A DNA stretch of 64,000 nucleotides from Sabethes cyaneus (taxonomy: Eukaryota > Arthropoda > Insecta > Diptera > Culicidae): assembly GCF_943734655.1 (NCBI RefSeq), contig NC_071355.1:74361449-74425448 (forward strand), written 5' to 3'. The notes beneath the pieces were generated by a model. The model saw only the letters and a program-made list of their open reading frames with translations, was not told the DNA's origin and ran no database searches. Each line of letters begins with the position of its first letter. Position 1 is the first letter of the stretch. Shown piece after piece: positions 23,880 to 37,097 of this stretch. The position numbers and the translations under genes are program-made.

Positions 23880-26660
23880 CTGCAATTTACTCAACTATTC
23901 CCTGGGTCTTTCCGATTCTTTTGGCACCGTGTACTCACCGTGTTACTCGCTCCAGTACTCCAGGTCATCTCATTCCTATTATGTGAAGCAAACACCATCT
24001 TCGCAGGCCGATTACCCGGCATTTTTCCCGCATGTCCTGTCCACTGCACTGTATTGGTGCAGCCACCTTTTCAATACTGGGTTTTCCGTAGAGTTGCGCA
24101 AGTTCATGTTTCATTCTCTACTTCCATACTCCGATAGACTCCTGGTGGTCCGTTAGGCTGCCACAGATCGTTAGTATTACTTCGTCTCTTGAAAACTACT
24201 ACCACATGCAGGAACTCCTCGAGCGTTATCCACGTTACATGGTCGTAAAGAACAACTGGTTTATGAACATCTTATCACTTGTACACTGTGTACGGGAACT
24301 CCTCACGACTGCAATCGCATGTAAAGCCGCGAATTACGCTGATAATACGCCTCCTAATTTCCAGGCTGGTGTCATTATCCGCTGTCATTAGTAACCTAGG
24401 GTAAATAAATATGTCAACTTCCTTGAACGGATCGACTTCGAGCGTTCGGCTAACGTCTAAGTGCATCGGTCGGCCTCGGATCTGCCAGCTGGAGTGGTTA
24501 GAGCATTCGCGAAAAAATGATTATTTAAATCGATGAACATCCCCCATGAACATATACTATTCACCTGCCTCACTAATAATGCATCCAATGGCTTTGAATT
24601 TTATCATGAGTTTGGTCTATGGCCTAGACACCATATGAACTAGTTTAATAGAAACCCTCTGCCCAAAACGCCATCACTAAAACCAAAATTAGTAACATTG
24701 GTCAACAAAGTCACTCTTTATCACGAGTATTACCCCGTTGCAAACATCGGAATTCGTTTAAAAACTGAATATTGAATATTGAGTGTGCCCGATTTAGCGG
24801 GTATAGGATGCCCGGGGACACCAAAAGGTGTTCAAAATAATATCACCATGAAAAGAGAATAGTTTAAAGTAGTGAGTAGTGTTAGTTGCTTTAGAATCAG
24901 CAGGTGTTATTTCGGAATGTACTACCTCTGGCCAGTCGGAATGTACTTTGTTTAGGACGTATTTATCTTCAACCCAATCTTCCTTGTTTCGAACTTTGAC
25001 AATGTCCCGATAATGTCCTTTTTATGGACAAAGGAGACGAATTGACTAGATTTATTAAAAGTCTTACCCGGATTTTGGTATTCGCTTGGCTCATACCTCC
25101 CTGTAGTGTTGAACAGCCGACTAAAGAGATCATCACCTTGGTCAGGTCCCATGTAGGATTTGAATGAACTTGAAAATCCACCCGAAATCCGCTTGCATCA
25201 GTCTCAGCAACTAGTCTGTTGCGAGGAAAGCTGTTCGTGTCAAGGATTTTCCATAGCTCTTTGCAGTCGATAGTATCGTATGCTGCTTTAAAGTCGATGA
25301 GCAGATGGTGCGTGGGGACCCTGTATTCACAGCTTTTTTGTAGGACCTGCCAGAGCGTAATGATTTGGACTGTCGCTGCCTGTTCTTCAACAAAACGATG
25401 TCAGGTCGCATTTTTTCACAAATATGTTTAACAATTTTGTGAGAGTCTGCCGAAAAAGTTTTGTGAAATCACTTTGCAGGCGACATTGAGAAAGATGGCC
25501 GCGCTATAGCCTAATGAGCTCCGCTCTGATGCGGTCCTTCCCAGCTGTTTGACGACATCCTTAACTTCACTTATTGTTAAGGCTGGCACTTCTTCCACGT
25601 TTGTCCATCTTTCGGGTCTCCTTACGATCTTCCGTGAAGGTAATACGCTAATCCGCTAATTGCATTCCACGTGCCCGAAGAAGTTATTTGCTACGCTGTT
25701 GATAACTGTTTTGATGGCGTTCCAACAGTCCTCGAGCGGGACTTCGCACAGTTCGTCCTCTTCCGGCAGCCTGGCTTCGAACGAATGCGTATAGTTTTCG
25801 GCGACGTAAGGCTGCTTCAGCCGTACGAGATTTAACCGAGGTTGACATAGGTATCGAATATTGTTCACTTCGAAGAGTTTTATGCATATCTTAAACAACA
25901 CCAGGCAGTAGCCCAAGTCAAGTTCACTGTATCGATAGTACCTGACGAAGTCAAGGATGTCTAAAAAGTAATGCTAGTGAATCAAAATAATTGATCAGTG
26001 GTTTTCATGTGTATTTGTACACGAGTTTTTTTTCTAGAAGAAGATATTGCTATCGGTCATGTTCTTGGAATGTGGCAAAGTCGTCAAGACCTAGGCCTAT
26101 TCCGCTAGTCCGCTGATGTGCGCTGAACCTTTCAATTACCGATTTTTATTTCTTTTCCTATCCGACCTGAGTATTGAAATCCCTGACGACGATCTTTATG
26201 TCATATTTAGGATAGTGGTCTTTGTCAATATCGAAACTTCCGAGGTCAGGGCGGTACATGTTGATGATGCTTTTGTTGAAAACCGGGTGCTCGCTTCTCA
26301 ACCTGCACATTCGAGAACTCATTGGCTCATCGAGAACTACCCAATCATTCGTTTCTGCATCTCGTCCATCACCACCCCGCATCTGTGTATAGTCGTAGTT
26401 CTGGTAGATGGTATGACCATCCCTGACCGTGCATACCATTGAGTTTTTCTAGCACGCCTTACACAGAGCTACGGCGTCAAACTTACGGTTCTTCAATACA
26501 TTGAAGAGCACTCCATTACTCACTTGGAAGTTGAAACCCCAGCAACTCCGGGTCCCGAGCTTCCGATTATTCTGACTGTTTCGGTTTGAATATGGTTCTT
26601 TTTCATTCTTTGCGTAGGTATTGATTTGTTGTGGTGAGGGCTTGCAAAGCCTGGGGAGCA
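23880..26660 (-). mobile_element. RTE-like LINE, long decayed copy
   Basis: Domains run in order on the minus strand. Near 26,660-26,160: an endonuclease-like part with LKNRKFDAVALCKAC, VCTVRDGHTIYQ, INMYRPDL and IKIVVRDFNTQVG (the GDFNAQVG motif with G replaced by R). Near 25,320-25,230: HHLLIDFKAAYDTIDC (RT motif A). Near 24,450-24,330: a TADNDTSLEIRRRI stretch. Near 24,050-23,890: MPGNRPAKMVFASHNRNE, following a WTGH motif. Many stops and frameshifts. This is about 2.8 kb of an RTE-type element that once encoded endonuclease plus reverse transcriptase. Confidence 0.78.
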
Positions 26661-26682
26661 ACCCTCTATCTCGTCAGACAAG

Positions 26683-28260
26683 TTATTTATTTATTTATTC
26701 ATTATTTAAAATTCAACTGATTACCTCTCATTGAAGCCGATGTATGGGTAAAACCAATTTGAGTTGACACCATTACAATCATTCTCAAATTGGCATAAAA
26801 ACACATCTTTTTCACACTTTTTCCACTCATACAATGCATTTAAAAATACAAAACAGAGTTACAATATCACACTTAACCTAATATATCACAGTTCAAAATT
26901 CTATCTTTAAACTTGTCAGTTGAGAGTGTGAAGTTGAAGAGATGATGAATACGATTAAAGGTACGGCACATTGCTTGAACTGGTTCGTTGTTTCCGTATA
27001 AGGTGTGATGAAATGCGAGTCGCAGGAAGTCTAGGGCTCTAAGGTTTCGAGGCGCGACGTTAATGTTCAGTAAAGCGAGAACAGCCGGCGCATCGATTTC
27101 TCACTTCAGCAATTTGGCGATGAAAATGGCTTTAGAAGTATTTCTTCTTTTAGCCAGGGTGTCAACATTTCGCAATTTACATCTGTCTTCATAAGGTGAC
27201 AGATTTATCGGATCAGACCAAGGGCACAGATCTTAACGCATGTCTGAGGAATCTGCGCTGCACGGCAATTCTAGATATCCAGATTTGTGTGTACGGGCTC
27301 CACACTACAGATGCTGTGTCAAGAATGGACCGTACTAACGAGAAGTAAAGGGCTCGCAAACAGTAAGGATCACGAAAGTCTTTAGCTATGCGCATTATGA
27401 ATCCCAAGTTATGGTTTGCTTGCGCTATAATGCTGGAAAAGTGATTCTGGAAAGTAAGCTTGGAGTCAAGTCCACTCCCAAAGCTTTGATACTCGTCACA
27501 CGTTCCAGAATAGATCCATCAATCCTACAAGCATATAAGATTGGAGTTTTGCTTCTGGTAAAAGAGATGACTGAACATTTGGGCACGCTTAGAGTGAGGT
27601 TATTCCTATGACACCAATCAGCAAACCGGTTTACCAAATCCTGCAGCTGCTTGCAATCCTTCACTGATCCTATATAAAGGAATATTTTTAGGTCGTCCGC
27701 ATATAATAACTTGCATCCAGGTGGTATTACAAAGCATACGTCGTTAAAGTAAATGAGAAACAGTACCGGTCCCAAATTACTTCCTTGTGGAACTCCGGGC
27801 ATGTTGCAGAAGCTACTTGATTCGGTCGAGCCATGCTTTACAGAGAGATTACGATTCGTTAAGTAAGTTTGAAGCTAGCAGACGAAGTCATTTGATGCTC
27901 CTAATCGATATAACTTTCGCAGCGGAATTTGGTGGTCCACGCGATCGAAAGCAGCTTTAAGATCAGCATATACCGTATCAACCTGAGTAGCACATTCCAT
28001 ATGTCGGAGGCAAAACGAACTGAACGGTAGTAAGTTTGTACTTATAGAGCGCTTTGAGCTATATACGTTGAACTTGTCTAGTAAATAACGCAGGGTAAAC
28101 ATCTGATCCGTCGTGGAGCAACTCTCACGAAAACCGGGAGATTCTTCGTGTATTGACAGGAAAATAGTCTGGTAAGTCAGGTCGTCCGTGGATTGCCGGC
28201 TTCTAAATGACCTGACATTTAATGTTTCCTGACTAGCAAGTTGATCTAAGGTCAAGGTTT
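26683..28260 (-). mobile_element. Jockey-like LINE, 3' half
   Basis: Minus-strand reading frames at 28,255-27,875 and 27,802-27,425 encode reverse transcriptase. Motifs in order are DTVYADLKAAFDRVDH (motif A), PGVPQGSNLGPVLFLIYFND (motif B region), KLLYADDLKIF (catalytic YADD) and DWCHRNNLTLSVPKC, then a C-terminal segment near 27,400-27,210 (YCLRALYFSLVRSILD). Frames are broken by a few stops. The TTATT-rich run at 26,683-26,700 would be the A/T-rich 3' tail, placing the 3' end against the RTE remnant. The element is 5'-truncated. Confidence 0.82.
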
Positions 28261-30160
28261 AGACAATGCTGCGATAACCCATAAAGAGCAGGGAAGACGG
28301 AAAACTGTTAAAAAACTGTTAAGAGATGATTACGAGTGTAATGGAAACATAGCCAAGAGCCCGTCGATTGATCATGCAATCGACGCATTGGAACGCAATT
28401 TTATAGATTCCATTTTTATCATCGTCTCTTTGAGTCGTTGATGCGAGCTGTGCCTTCCTAGCCTCGGACGTCTTATCGGATCAGATAAAATGCCTGTGTA
28501 GATGTTGATTGCTCTTTTCTTCCAGGCAAAGCAAAAATCATTAATATTATCGAAGGCTCCCCCAAATGTCAGCTCTTGATCCGTCAATTGTGTTTATAAA
28601 CACTGGGCGGGTTTCGCCAGCAACGCAATTTGGGCTGAGCCATTTCTGGCGACAGTTTTAATCCACCCACCATATTTACCAGACTTGGCGCTGTCCAACT
28701 ACCATATACATATTTCTAAAGTAGTGTGCATAACATATTATTTCAAAAGATGTCGGTTTTCGTTACATTAGCTAGTAATATGTGTGATTTAAAATTGGTA
28801 ACGTGTACAAATCAATTAGTGGTGCAAAACCACAGGCAAATTTACACGTCGCACTTTGAATTTCGTGCCAAACAACACATTCGATTACGGTGGCAAAATT
28901 TCCACTGAACAGTGAAACGTTTACATGCGTAAACACCGTCTAATCATTCGGTAAGCAGAGTTGCATCAGCAAAAAAGAAATGCTCCCGAAGAAAGATAGA
29001 GATAATATCCGTGGTCCACATCAACCGCGGCAGTAACATGGTGGCAGCTTCCAAGTTTGGTCATTCGCAGCGGTGATCACCGTCCCGCTACTGGAGGCTG
29101 CTCCATGCTGAGTGCGGTACGGATTGGCTTCGATTGGCACGCGAAACTCCGTAACTAATTTCCATTTATCGTTCAATTTGCCCTAATAGAAAGAGGCCTA
29201 CCGACCGATCGAAAATGATACATTGTTCCAATTAGTTTACCTACTCATTTGAAGTTGCAAAGAGAGATCGTTACATAAAACTAAGCAACCAAAGAAGAAC
29301 ACGTCGGTGATTTTCCACAAACGGACGTTATTAAAAGGTACATTTTCGCACATTAAACAAGACACATCGTTTTCACTTTCTTTGTTCTTATTTGACCGTA
29401 CCGTGTTGCAGCTACTGGACAAAAACATCAAATAAATAGCAATTTTACTGCTGCTGCGCCTTGCTGGCTGGCGGTGCCACTTGATGGACAGTCAGTCGCG
29501 CAGGATTACCCGTCGTTTAACATACACGCGACGGGGACTGATGGACAGCCGCCGAACGGGCGGACGTCGTCGTCGTCATCGTGACAGCAGCAATGCGTGG
29601 TGCGCTCTGTGAATTGTCACTATTTGTTTGTTTTGATTAATTTCTTTCCGGCCGACCCGACGGCCGGCCCGGTCGTAATGTTCCCTGGTATTATGGTTAG
29701 ACCTGGGATCCCGTCCTGCTGAGACTTCCGTCGCCCGCTGTCTTCTGAAAGCATGCAAAAATGCTATTATTTAAGTATGCGCGTACGACATTTACATGTT
29801 ATGGCTTTGACACCGGAACGAACCAACAACGGCGGCAGCAGCAGCAGCAGCAGTAAACGGTGTCAGTGTCCGAGTTGGAGCTGTCACTTTCCCTTCGGTT
29901 AGTCTCCTCCTGGCTTTGGTCAACCTTGGGATTAACTTTTTATTGCTGTTTGCGATGACTTTTAGTACTTCTATGTTTGGTACTTTGCTGAATTCGTGTC
30001 CGGAATGCACACCCGGTGAGATTGAAGACTATTTTTCCAATACATCATTTTTTGTGTGGCAAGAAACTAACTGCGTTTTTTCTTTGTTTTTATTTTAGGT
30101 AAGTGCAAAACTCTTCAGAGGAATTCGGATAGGTTTTTATGTAACATTTATCGTAAGTAC
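28260..30160. other. No gene recognised; some GC-rich short repeats
   Basis: 28,372-28,587 has a 71-codon minus-strand frame of unknown nature, possibly LINE-derived. At 29,560-29,850 GTC- and AGC-type trinucleotide runs occur in GC-richer sequence. These could belong to an unrecognised exon or regulatory island, but no frame with splice sites is convincing. Confidence 0.4.
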
Positions 30161-30528
30161 AGTATATTTATCCCAATCAGTGCGTTATCCAGGACGGCAC
30201 CAAGACCATGAATATGATAGGCGCATTGTAACAAATGTTGTAGCTAAAAGCTATAGGCTTATTTTTACGGTGAAAAGAGCTGGCGAAGCATTTTGAGATG
30301 CTAACGATAAGCATGTTACTCGAGCACCAATCTTTAAATTTATCCACTAAGCGTTGCAGCACAATGTAGTTGGAGTCCATCTTAATTACTTTAAAGATTT
30401 TTACGTCGTCGGCATAAAAAGATTGGCAGCCAGGTGACGAGAGAGCCGACAGTTTATTTACAAAAAGAGAAAAGAGCAGTGGTCCAAGGTTACTTCCCTG
30501 TAGTACCCAAGAGATTGTTGTAGAAAAA

Positions 30529-30673
30529 ACCTTGGGCTTAAACATCTTTCTAAGACTTGACCCTTCTTTATCGACAAACTTCACATCTGACTCTATCTAG
30601 CAGCACCGCCTAGCCGAGATTCGAACATACGACGACTGGCTTGTTAGACCAGCATCGTACCTCTAAACCAACT
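30529..30673 (-). mobile_element. SINE family A inside a LINE
   Basis: Reverse-oriented SINE: TTCTTTATCGACAAACTTCA (3' body), then CACCGCCTAGCCGAGATTCG (box-B region) and GACCAGCATCGTACCTC (5' end). About 40 bp of the usual body between these blocks is missing. It interrupts the Jockey-like element. Boundaries are approximate because no clean target duplication was resolved. Confidence 0.75.
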
Positions 30674-30794
30674 CGGACCCGATCTTTACAATCAGCTTAC
30701 GCTGTGTTAGGTACGAGTGTACGGTCTGCTTGCAGAACGCAGTGGAAATTCCCCTCAAGCCTTGCAAGAAAAATACCGTGATCCACCTGATCAA

Positions 30795-32543
30795 ACGTTG
30801 AAGAAGGTGAACCAAACTCGGAAAGGCTACATACCGAAACCTGACATGTGTAGGGACGAGGGAGGGAATCTAATTTCAAACGAGCGCGAGGTGGTCGACA
30901 GATGGAAGCAGTTCTTCGATGAACACTTCAATGGCGAAGTCGCAGAAGGAGGCGGAACGGAAATTAACCTAGGAGCACCCATGGAAGATAATGTCCTAGC
31001 GCCTGATCTTCAAGAAGTCAAACGAGAAATCGGGCTGCTGAAGACCAATAAAGCCGCTGGGAAGGACCGCCTACCGGCAGAGCTTTATAAACATGGCGGA
31101 GAAACGCTAGCAAAGGCTCTACACTGGGTTATTTCGAGGATTTGGGAGGAGGAAAAGCTACCGGAGGAATGGATGAAAGGAGTGGTTTGTCCCATCTACA
31201 AAAAGGGTGATCGGCTAGACTGCTGCAACTATCGTGGTATTACGCTGGTAAACGCCGCCTACAAGGTACTCTCCCAGATCCTGTTACGCCGGTTGTCACC
31301 GATAGCACAAAGTTTCGTAGGGAATTATCTGGCGGGTTTCATGGGAGCTCGCGCAACTACGGACCAAATTTTTACTATCCGACAGATCTTGCAGAAATGT
31401 CGGGAGTACAATGTGCCCACGCATCACATCTTTATTGATTTCAAAGCAGCATACGATACAGTCGATCGAGACAAGCTATGGCAGATAATGCACGAACACA
31501 GTTTTCCAGACAAACTGACGCGGCTGATCAGAGCTACATTGGATCGAGTGATGTGTTTCGTACGCATCTCTGGGACACTCGAGTCTCTTCGAGATGCGGC
31601 GAGGGTTGAGACAAGGTGACGGTTTATCCTGCATGCTGTTCAACATCGCTCTTGAGGGGGTGATCCGACGAGCGGGCATCGAAACAAGAGGCACGATTTT
31701 TACCAAGGGTAGCTTCTAGGCTTTGCAGATGACTTCGATATCAGAGCCAGGAACTTTGCGACGGCGGAGGCAATGTACGCCAGACTGAAAGCGGAATCTA
31801 GGAGAATTAGGCTAAAATTAAATGCGTCGAAGACCAAATACATGAAAGGAAGAGGCTCAAAGGAAACAAACGCGCGCCTCCCACGGACGGTAACCGTTGA
31901 CGGTGACGAACTAGATGTGGTAGAGGTGTTCGTGTATTTGGAATCGCTGGTGACCGCGGACAGCAACACTAGTAAGGAGATTCAGCGGCGCATTCAAGCG
32001 GGAAATCGGGCCTACTTTGCCCTTCGTAAAACGCTACGATCAGGAAGCGTACGCCGCCGCACGAAGCTAACAATGTACAAAACTCTTATTAGACCGCTAG
32101 TTCTTTATGTACTTGAAGCCGTGACGCTGCTCACGGAGGACATACGCGCCCTTGCCGTGTTCGAGCGGAAAGTGCTGCGGACGATATTTGGCGGAGTACA
32201 AACTGAAAGCGGAGGGTGGCGGAGGCGTATGAATCACGAGCTACAGGCACTGCTTGGGGAGACTCCCATCGTACATCTAGCGAAAGTAAGCAGGCTACGG
32301 TGGGCCGGACACGTCGTAAGGATGCCGGACGACAGTGCGACGAAAATAGTCCTCTTCAACAACCCCACCGGCACCAGGAACAGGGAGGCCCAGCGTGAAT
32401 GATGGCTCGACCAGGTCTAAAGCGATTTGCGACTTCTGAGACGACTAGGAAAATGGCGACGAGTGGCCCAAGACCGAGTTGAATGGAGACGAGTGTTTGA
32501 AACAGCACGAGCCACCCCGGCTCTATGCTGCTGAAGAAGAAGA
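30795..32543 (+). mobile_element. RTE-like LINE, 5'-truncated, nested insertion
   Basis: Flanked by the 10-bp target duplication ACCTGATCAA at 30,785-30,794 and 32,544-32,553. The first frame, to 31,619, encodes RT with PIYKKGDRLDCCNYRGI, TTDQIFTIRQIL and FIDFKAAYDTVDRDKLW. After a frameshift, 31,716-31,760 gives LLGFADDFDIRARN (catalytic FADD). The last frame, 31,773-32,402, gives LKLNASKTKYM, TVDGDELDVVEVFVYL, TSKEIQRRIQAGNRAYFAL and RLRWAGHVVRMPDD. The 3' end is a GAAGAAGAAGA simple repeat, as expected of RTE-type tails. The endonuclease is missing (5' truncation). Best preserved RTE copy in the window, but one frameshift disables it. Confidence 0.9.
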
Positions 32544-33189
32544 ACCTGATCAATTGCTGCTTGCAGGTCCGCGTACACTATATCAATTTGTACTCCTTCA
32601 TTCATGCTGGCAGAACGGAAAGAAATCAACGAGATTCGTAGAGACTGAACGCTGAAAAACTCATGCTAGTCTGAAGAAATCTAGTGTTGACAGCTAGCGA
32701 ACGAAGTCTCATTCACGATTCTCTCGAGCACTTTAGAAGGTTTCAAATGTTGCGCTTATCACCCTTCTTGTGTATTGGGAACATTACTGCATCTTTCCGT
32801 GGGGTAGGAAACTTCCATTGCTGGGATGAAGTATTGAACAATAATAAGAGGTCAAGTGAGAACAGTAGAACACTTTTTCTGCATGCAAAATGGAATACCC
32901 TCAGATCCGGCCACGAATATTTTAATTTTCCGATGGCAATTTCGACAGTTACACGAAAACCGTTGAGGTTGATGAGTTCGTTAGAAGTGTTTCCAACAGC
33001 AAAGGCAATTTGTTCCAAAGTAGCATCGATTTTGGTTCGAAGACCACGCACGTTCTAGTAGTAAATCAGCAGCGGCTTGGCTAAGTTCAGAGCACAGAGC
33101 TGGAAATGGGGACTGTGCCATCCGAAGAATTGGCATAGGAGTTTTTGCACTTGTCTGGTCTGAATGTGAAAGATTCACTCAAACCGAAG

Positions 33190-35700
33190 AGATTTTTAAT
33201 TTTTTTGGCAGATTTCACCTGGAAATGCTCTAGGAACACGATTTTCTTTCAAAACAAAAACCACCATATCGAAAGCCTACTTTACATTTATTACTTCACT
33301 AAAGTTTACAAACACACATCACAGCTGTGCTCGAACACAGCTGCGCTTACAGTTTTACCCGTTCGGCACATATTGAATGGGGGAAAACAGTTACAATAGT
33401 GATGACCAGCACAATCGTATTTCTCCTACACGTTTATGACGATCTTATTTCGATCTTTCGATACTTCTTCTCTTCACGTCCTTCTTCACGCCGTCGGTCG
33501 TTGCGTTAGCGTTCGGGCTTGTCTGCTGCCGCCATCTTCATCGATCGATAGCGGTCCGGCGATAGAAGATAACTCATTTCGGAATGAAAATCGAAAGTTA
33601 GTTCAGTTACCTCCATCGGCTGAGCCCCATCTCTATGAAAAACACTTAATGGAGAAAGAATTCAGAAAGTGGCGGCCGTTGCCAAGCCGACTCCCGTTAA
33701 ACGATAACATCGATCAATAATTAAGATATGAGCGCATATGGAGGAAAACAATGTGATCTACGGTTAATATAAACTAACTCTACCCGCCAGCCAGCCAGCC
33801 CGCAGCGGTCTTAAAATAATGTGATTATCATCAGGTGAAAAATGTTTCAGCTAAGTTGATTCGTTTTGATAGTCACTTTCACCAAGTTTTTACTGATATA
33901 GATGAAAATAAAAAATAAACTGATTATCCATAAATCTGATTTTCTACGAAATGAATGTCATATTTTAGCTTCATACGACTGAATTTAATCAACAGCAGCT
34001 GCAAATCGTCAACCCCAATGCGGAACCATAAAGTGTCAAATGAAAAATTACAAGTCAAGCAATTTGTTAAACGTAACACTACAGAAAAATTAATCATTCC
34101 GGAAAATTATTCAATTAGAAAATGCTACTCCCCACAGCTGGTCCCATACCTCCGCGGTAAAGCCAACAGCCGAGTGAAAGAAAACGCTTTTTCAATCCGT
34201 TCCCTTTCTTATTGACATAACAAGAGCGCGCGCAGTCTTACGTTTCGCTTCACTTCTCTTCATCTGTGCGCTTGCACGGCTAGTTTTTTTTTGTTTTTTG
34301 TTTCGTTCATTTGTCCGCTTAGATCCACTTGTAAGAGTGAGTGGTGCGCGAAATCTCAACAGGCGATAATTTATTACAATTTTCACAATTTAATATTCGT
34401 GACGGACCAGGCGTGGCCGGCCGGAGCCACTCCGTCCGAGATGACGACGAATGAGTTGGGTTGCTGCGTTTTTTTTTTTGCTTGCTGCTTCCTATACTCA
34501 GCAGCACCAGTTTGTTATGCTGCTGCAGCCAGAGCCAGCCAGGTCTCAGCACTCAGAAAAGCGATAAGTGCAACTGAAAAGTTGAGAAATGTTTAATTGC
34601 TTTTTTTGCGCTGAGCGAGACGTAAGCTGGAATTGGCTAAAGCTTTGCCATGCATACGGATTACGGAACTGCGGATTTTTCCTATACGTTCAATTTGTGG
34701 TTGAGAAAATATGTCGAAAAACATAACACAAACTGCAAATTTTATCTAGAAGGTACAAAATGTTTGTATATTGCTGAATTTCGGTTCTACCGTAGCAATC
34801 ATCAGCATCCTGCATAGCACAATTGTCTTGTGCAAAACGGTACAAAACGGGTTTTGGGTCCTCAGCAATCGTGAATGGTTATGACACTGTAAATTCCTAA
34901 GTAACAATTTGAGTTTCATCGCACTTTTATTGCCGTATTTATGACCAATGTTGGACACTGGAATCGTTAAAATGATTAACATATTCGCTGAGTCATTTAA
35001 AGTTACGTACGCTTCGAAGCCTATGTACAGTATTTTTCAGTTATGTGAACTACATAAACTGCATCACCTGAATTACGCCTTAATCGTTACAGTAGAGCAG
35101 GTAATATTGAGTAATGGAAAAATACGATGTGTAAAATCGTGCGAGAACTTAAGAATTCCAGCTTCAAAAAAGAGGCAGAGTTGTCTCAGCGAATGGCATT
35201 TATTCAATACTATTTTGCGGCTGTAAACATTAGCACTTTTGTACTGGAAAACATCAATAAAACGAAGAAACTTAGAAAATCCTCCCGTGTAGCCTCACAA
35301 TCAGTGTTCTCTACAACCAGAAGTTAGCAGAGTATTATTTAAAATTATCGTAAAGCTTCAGGTCGGAACGTTCCAGAACTTCAGTTATGTGCACCTGTAT
35401 AGTGAACGGACCTAACTCCTACCGGTTGCTGCATTTGCTTTTTCAGACCTTTCATAATTGCTTTTATGGGACTACGTTCACTTTTGTAGCGTCAATTATG
35501 GAAGCTCATCTAGCAATACATTAGAAATGAACGTTTAGCACAAATGGTTGTTTATCTTGCTGATTGTAAATCGATAGCTTTTAATCTGTGCCACGTTTGT
35601 TACTAAGTAACTGTGTACAGTAAAAGATGAAACTCGTGAAAGGAAATGCTTGATTCTTGCTGAAATCAACGAATCAATAGGCTTGTATTGACCAGTCAGT
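33190..35700. other. No gene recognised; GC-richer patches
   Basis: Patches at 33,470-33,720 and 34,190-34,600 are richer in CpG and trinucleotide runs, resembling promoter or UTR sequence, but hold no recognisable domain. At 34,897-34,935 a CTAAGTAACAATTTGAGTTT stretch resembles one end of the small MITE family at 18.7 and 46.3 kb. Confidence 0.4.
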
Positions 35701-35765
35701 TTATAAACTATACTAGCTTATTGCCCGATTTTACTCGGGACCCCTTCGTCTCTCAGCCACTTGTA

Positions 35766-36682
35766 ACGGGTGGCAACTAAAATTTTGGAATTTTTTTCTC
35801 AAGCTGTCAAAAAAAGACAAAGATAAATGAAGAAGATCTGATTTACCGAAATTAAAGATACATTATCCATTATTGAAAAAAATGAGTGTACATTTGAAAA
35901 CGGTCCGTAATCGGCTGTTCGACGAAGCTTTCGTTTGACGTCGAAACAGGAGCGTTGTACGGCCGTCATGACAACTTTGCGAATGCATCTCTTGATTCTA
36001 CCAATCAACTGTTTGCAATTCGCGGCTCTCCAGTTATTTTTGTACACTAAGGAACTCAAAATCTCGAAGAAATCTTCGATTGGGCGCACTGAGACAGATT
36101 TTTCGGGTCGTGGTTTTTGGGTAAAAATAGGATCGAATGGGTATTTAGGAACGGTTGAGTTTTTTTTGGCGTAATGCGATGATGCTCTATTCGGCCAAAA
36201 CACGTATTGTCCATCTGCATGATGTTTTTGTAGAAACGGGATCAAAATTCTCTTAAAACATTCGTCTGGTGTATCTTAATTGATAGCCAAACCAGAGGGG
36301 TTGTTAAAGAAACGAGAAAGAAAACGATGTCTTTCTGCGTCCATAATTTTGGCTGGTCTTTCACTACCTTGCTTGCGAATAGTTGTTGAGCATCTTAGGA
36401 TATGGTAAACAGTCGAAGCCGCAACATATTTGCTTTTTAAATGTTGTATCAAAGAGTATATTACCGAGATTTCTGTTGCAGTTCGTAGAAGTGTACAACG
36501 CGCTCCCGAAATGCTTCTGGTTTCGACGCCATTTTTAGCGAAACTGGGCAAGCATAAACAAAACAAAACATATTAACAAAAAGAGAGGAGAGAGAGAGCT
36601 AACACATACATACTCTCATTTCTCTCTGAGCTCGTTTGTTGTTGAGCCGCGAAAAAATTCCAAAATTTTAGTTGCCACCCGT
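35766..36682 (-). mobile_element. Tc1/mariner element, DD37E-type, inactivated
   Basis: Near-perfect terminal inverted repeats of about 30 bp start ACGGGTGGCAACTAAAATTT at both ends, with TA duplications at 35,764-35,765 and 36,683-36,684. Minus-strand frames encode a decayed transposase: a helix-turn-helix-like segment (KSKYVAASTVYHIL) near 36,440-36,390, and the C-terminal catalytic part near 36,240-35,880 with YVFWPNRASSHYAKK and RPIEDFFEIL. Thirty-seven residues separate the Asn from the Glu, fitting the DD37E spacing known from mosquito elements, but the expected Asp is Asn. The middle of the protein, holding the first Asp, appears deleted. At 917 bp it is shorter than an intact element. 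Confidence 0.85.
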
Positions 36683-37097
36683 TACATCTGTACATATGTA
36701 CGAAAATTCTCATAACGCAAGCAACAAAACCCGTTTTCTTCTTTTGAATGAGTTTATTCTTTGCATCAGCTTTCCCCTCCTGTTGTCCCCCAGCCACTTG
36801 TAAATTTGTCTTCTTTTCGGTCATCCATAAAGAGCGAGACAAACCTCTTTTTACTTTTTTGAACCTTCCCCTTGTCAACGGCCACCCTATTCCCCTTTTC
36901 AGAAATCTCTATTGTCGTCCAGCCACTTCTGCAGCTGCTATGGTTCCAAATGCAAGAGAAACTCACCTTGCACCTTCTAAGAGACCGTCTTCCGCTTTTG
37001 TCAACCCCTTCTTTCATGTCAAGAAATGTGTGTTGTGCCAAGTTTGATGAAGATCCGTGCAGACGGTTCGGAGTTATGGCGTAACATACATTCATAC

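Larger units (their letters stand above)
30160..33180 (-). mobile_element. Jockey-like LINE, interrupted by a SINE and an RTE
   Basis: The minus-strand element survives in three pieces. 33,180-32,554 holds the pre-RT and motif A start: WKFPTPRKDAVMFPIHKKGD, then IDIVYADLQAAID. 30,794-30,674 resumes exactly with FDQVDHGIFLARL. 30,528-30,170 continues with LQGSNLGPLLFSLF and SFYADDVKIF. It is the same family as 26.7-28.3 kb. The first gap is the nested RTE at 30,795-32,543 and the second is a SINE at 30,529-30,673. Frameshifts and stops show it is inactive. Confidence 0.82.
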
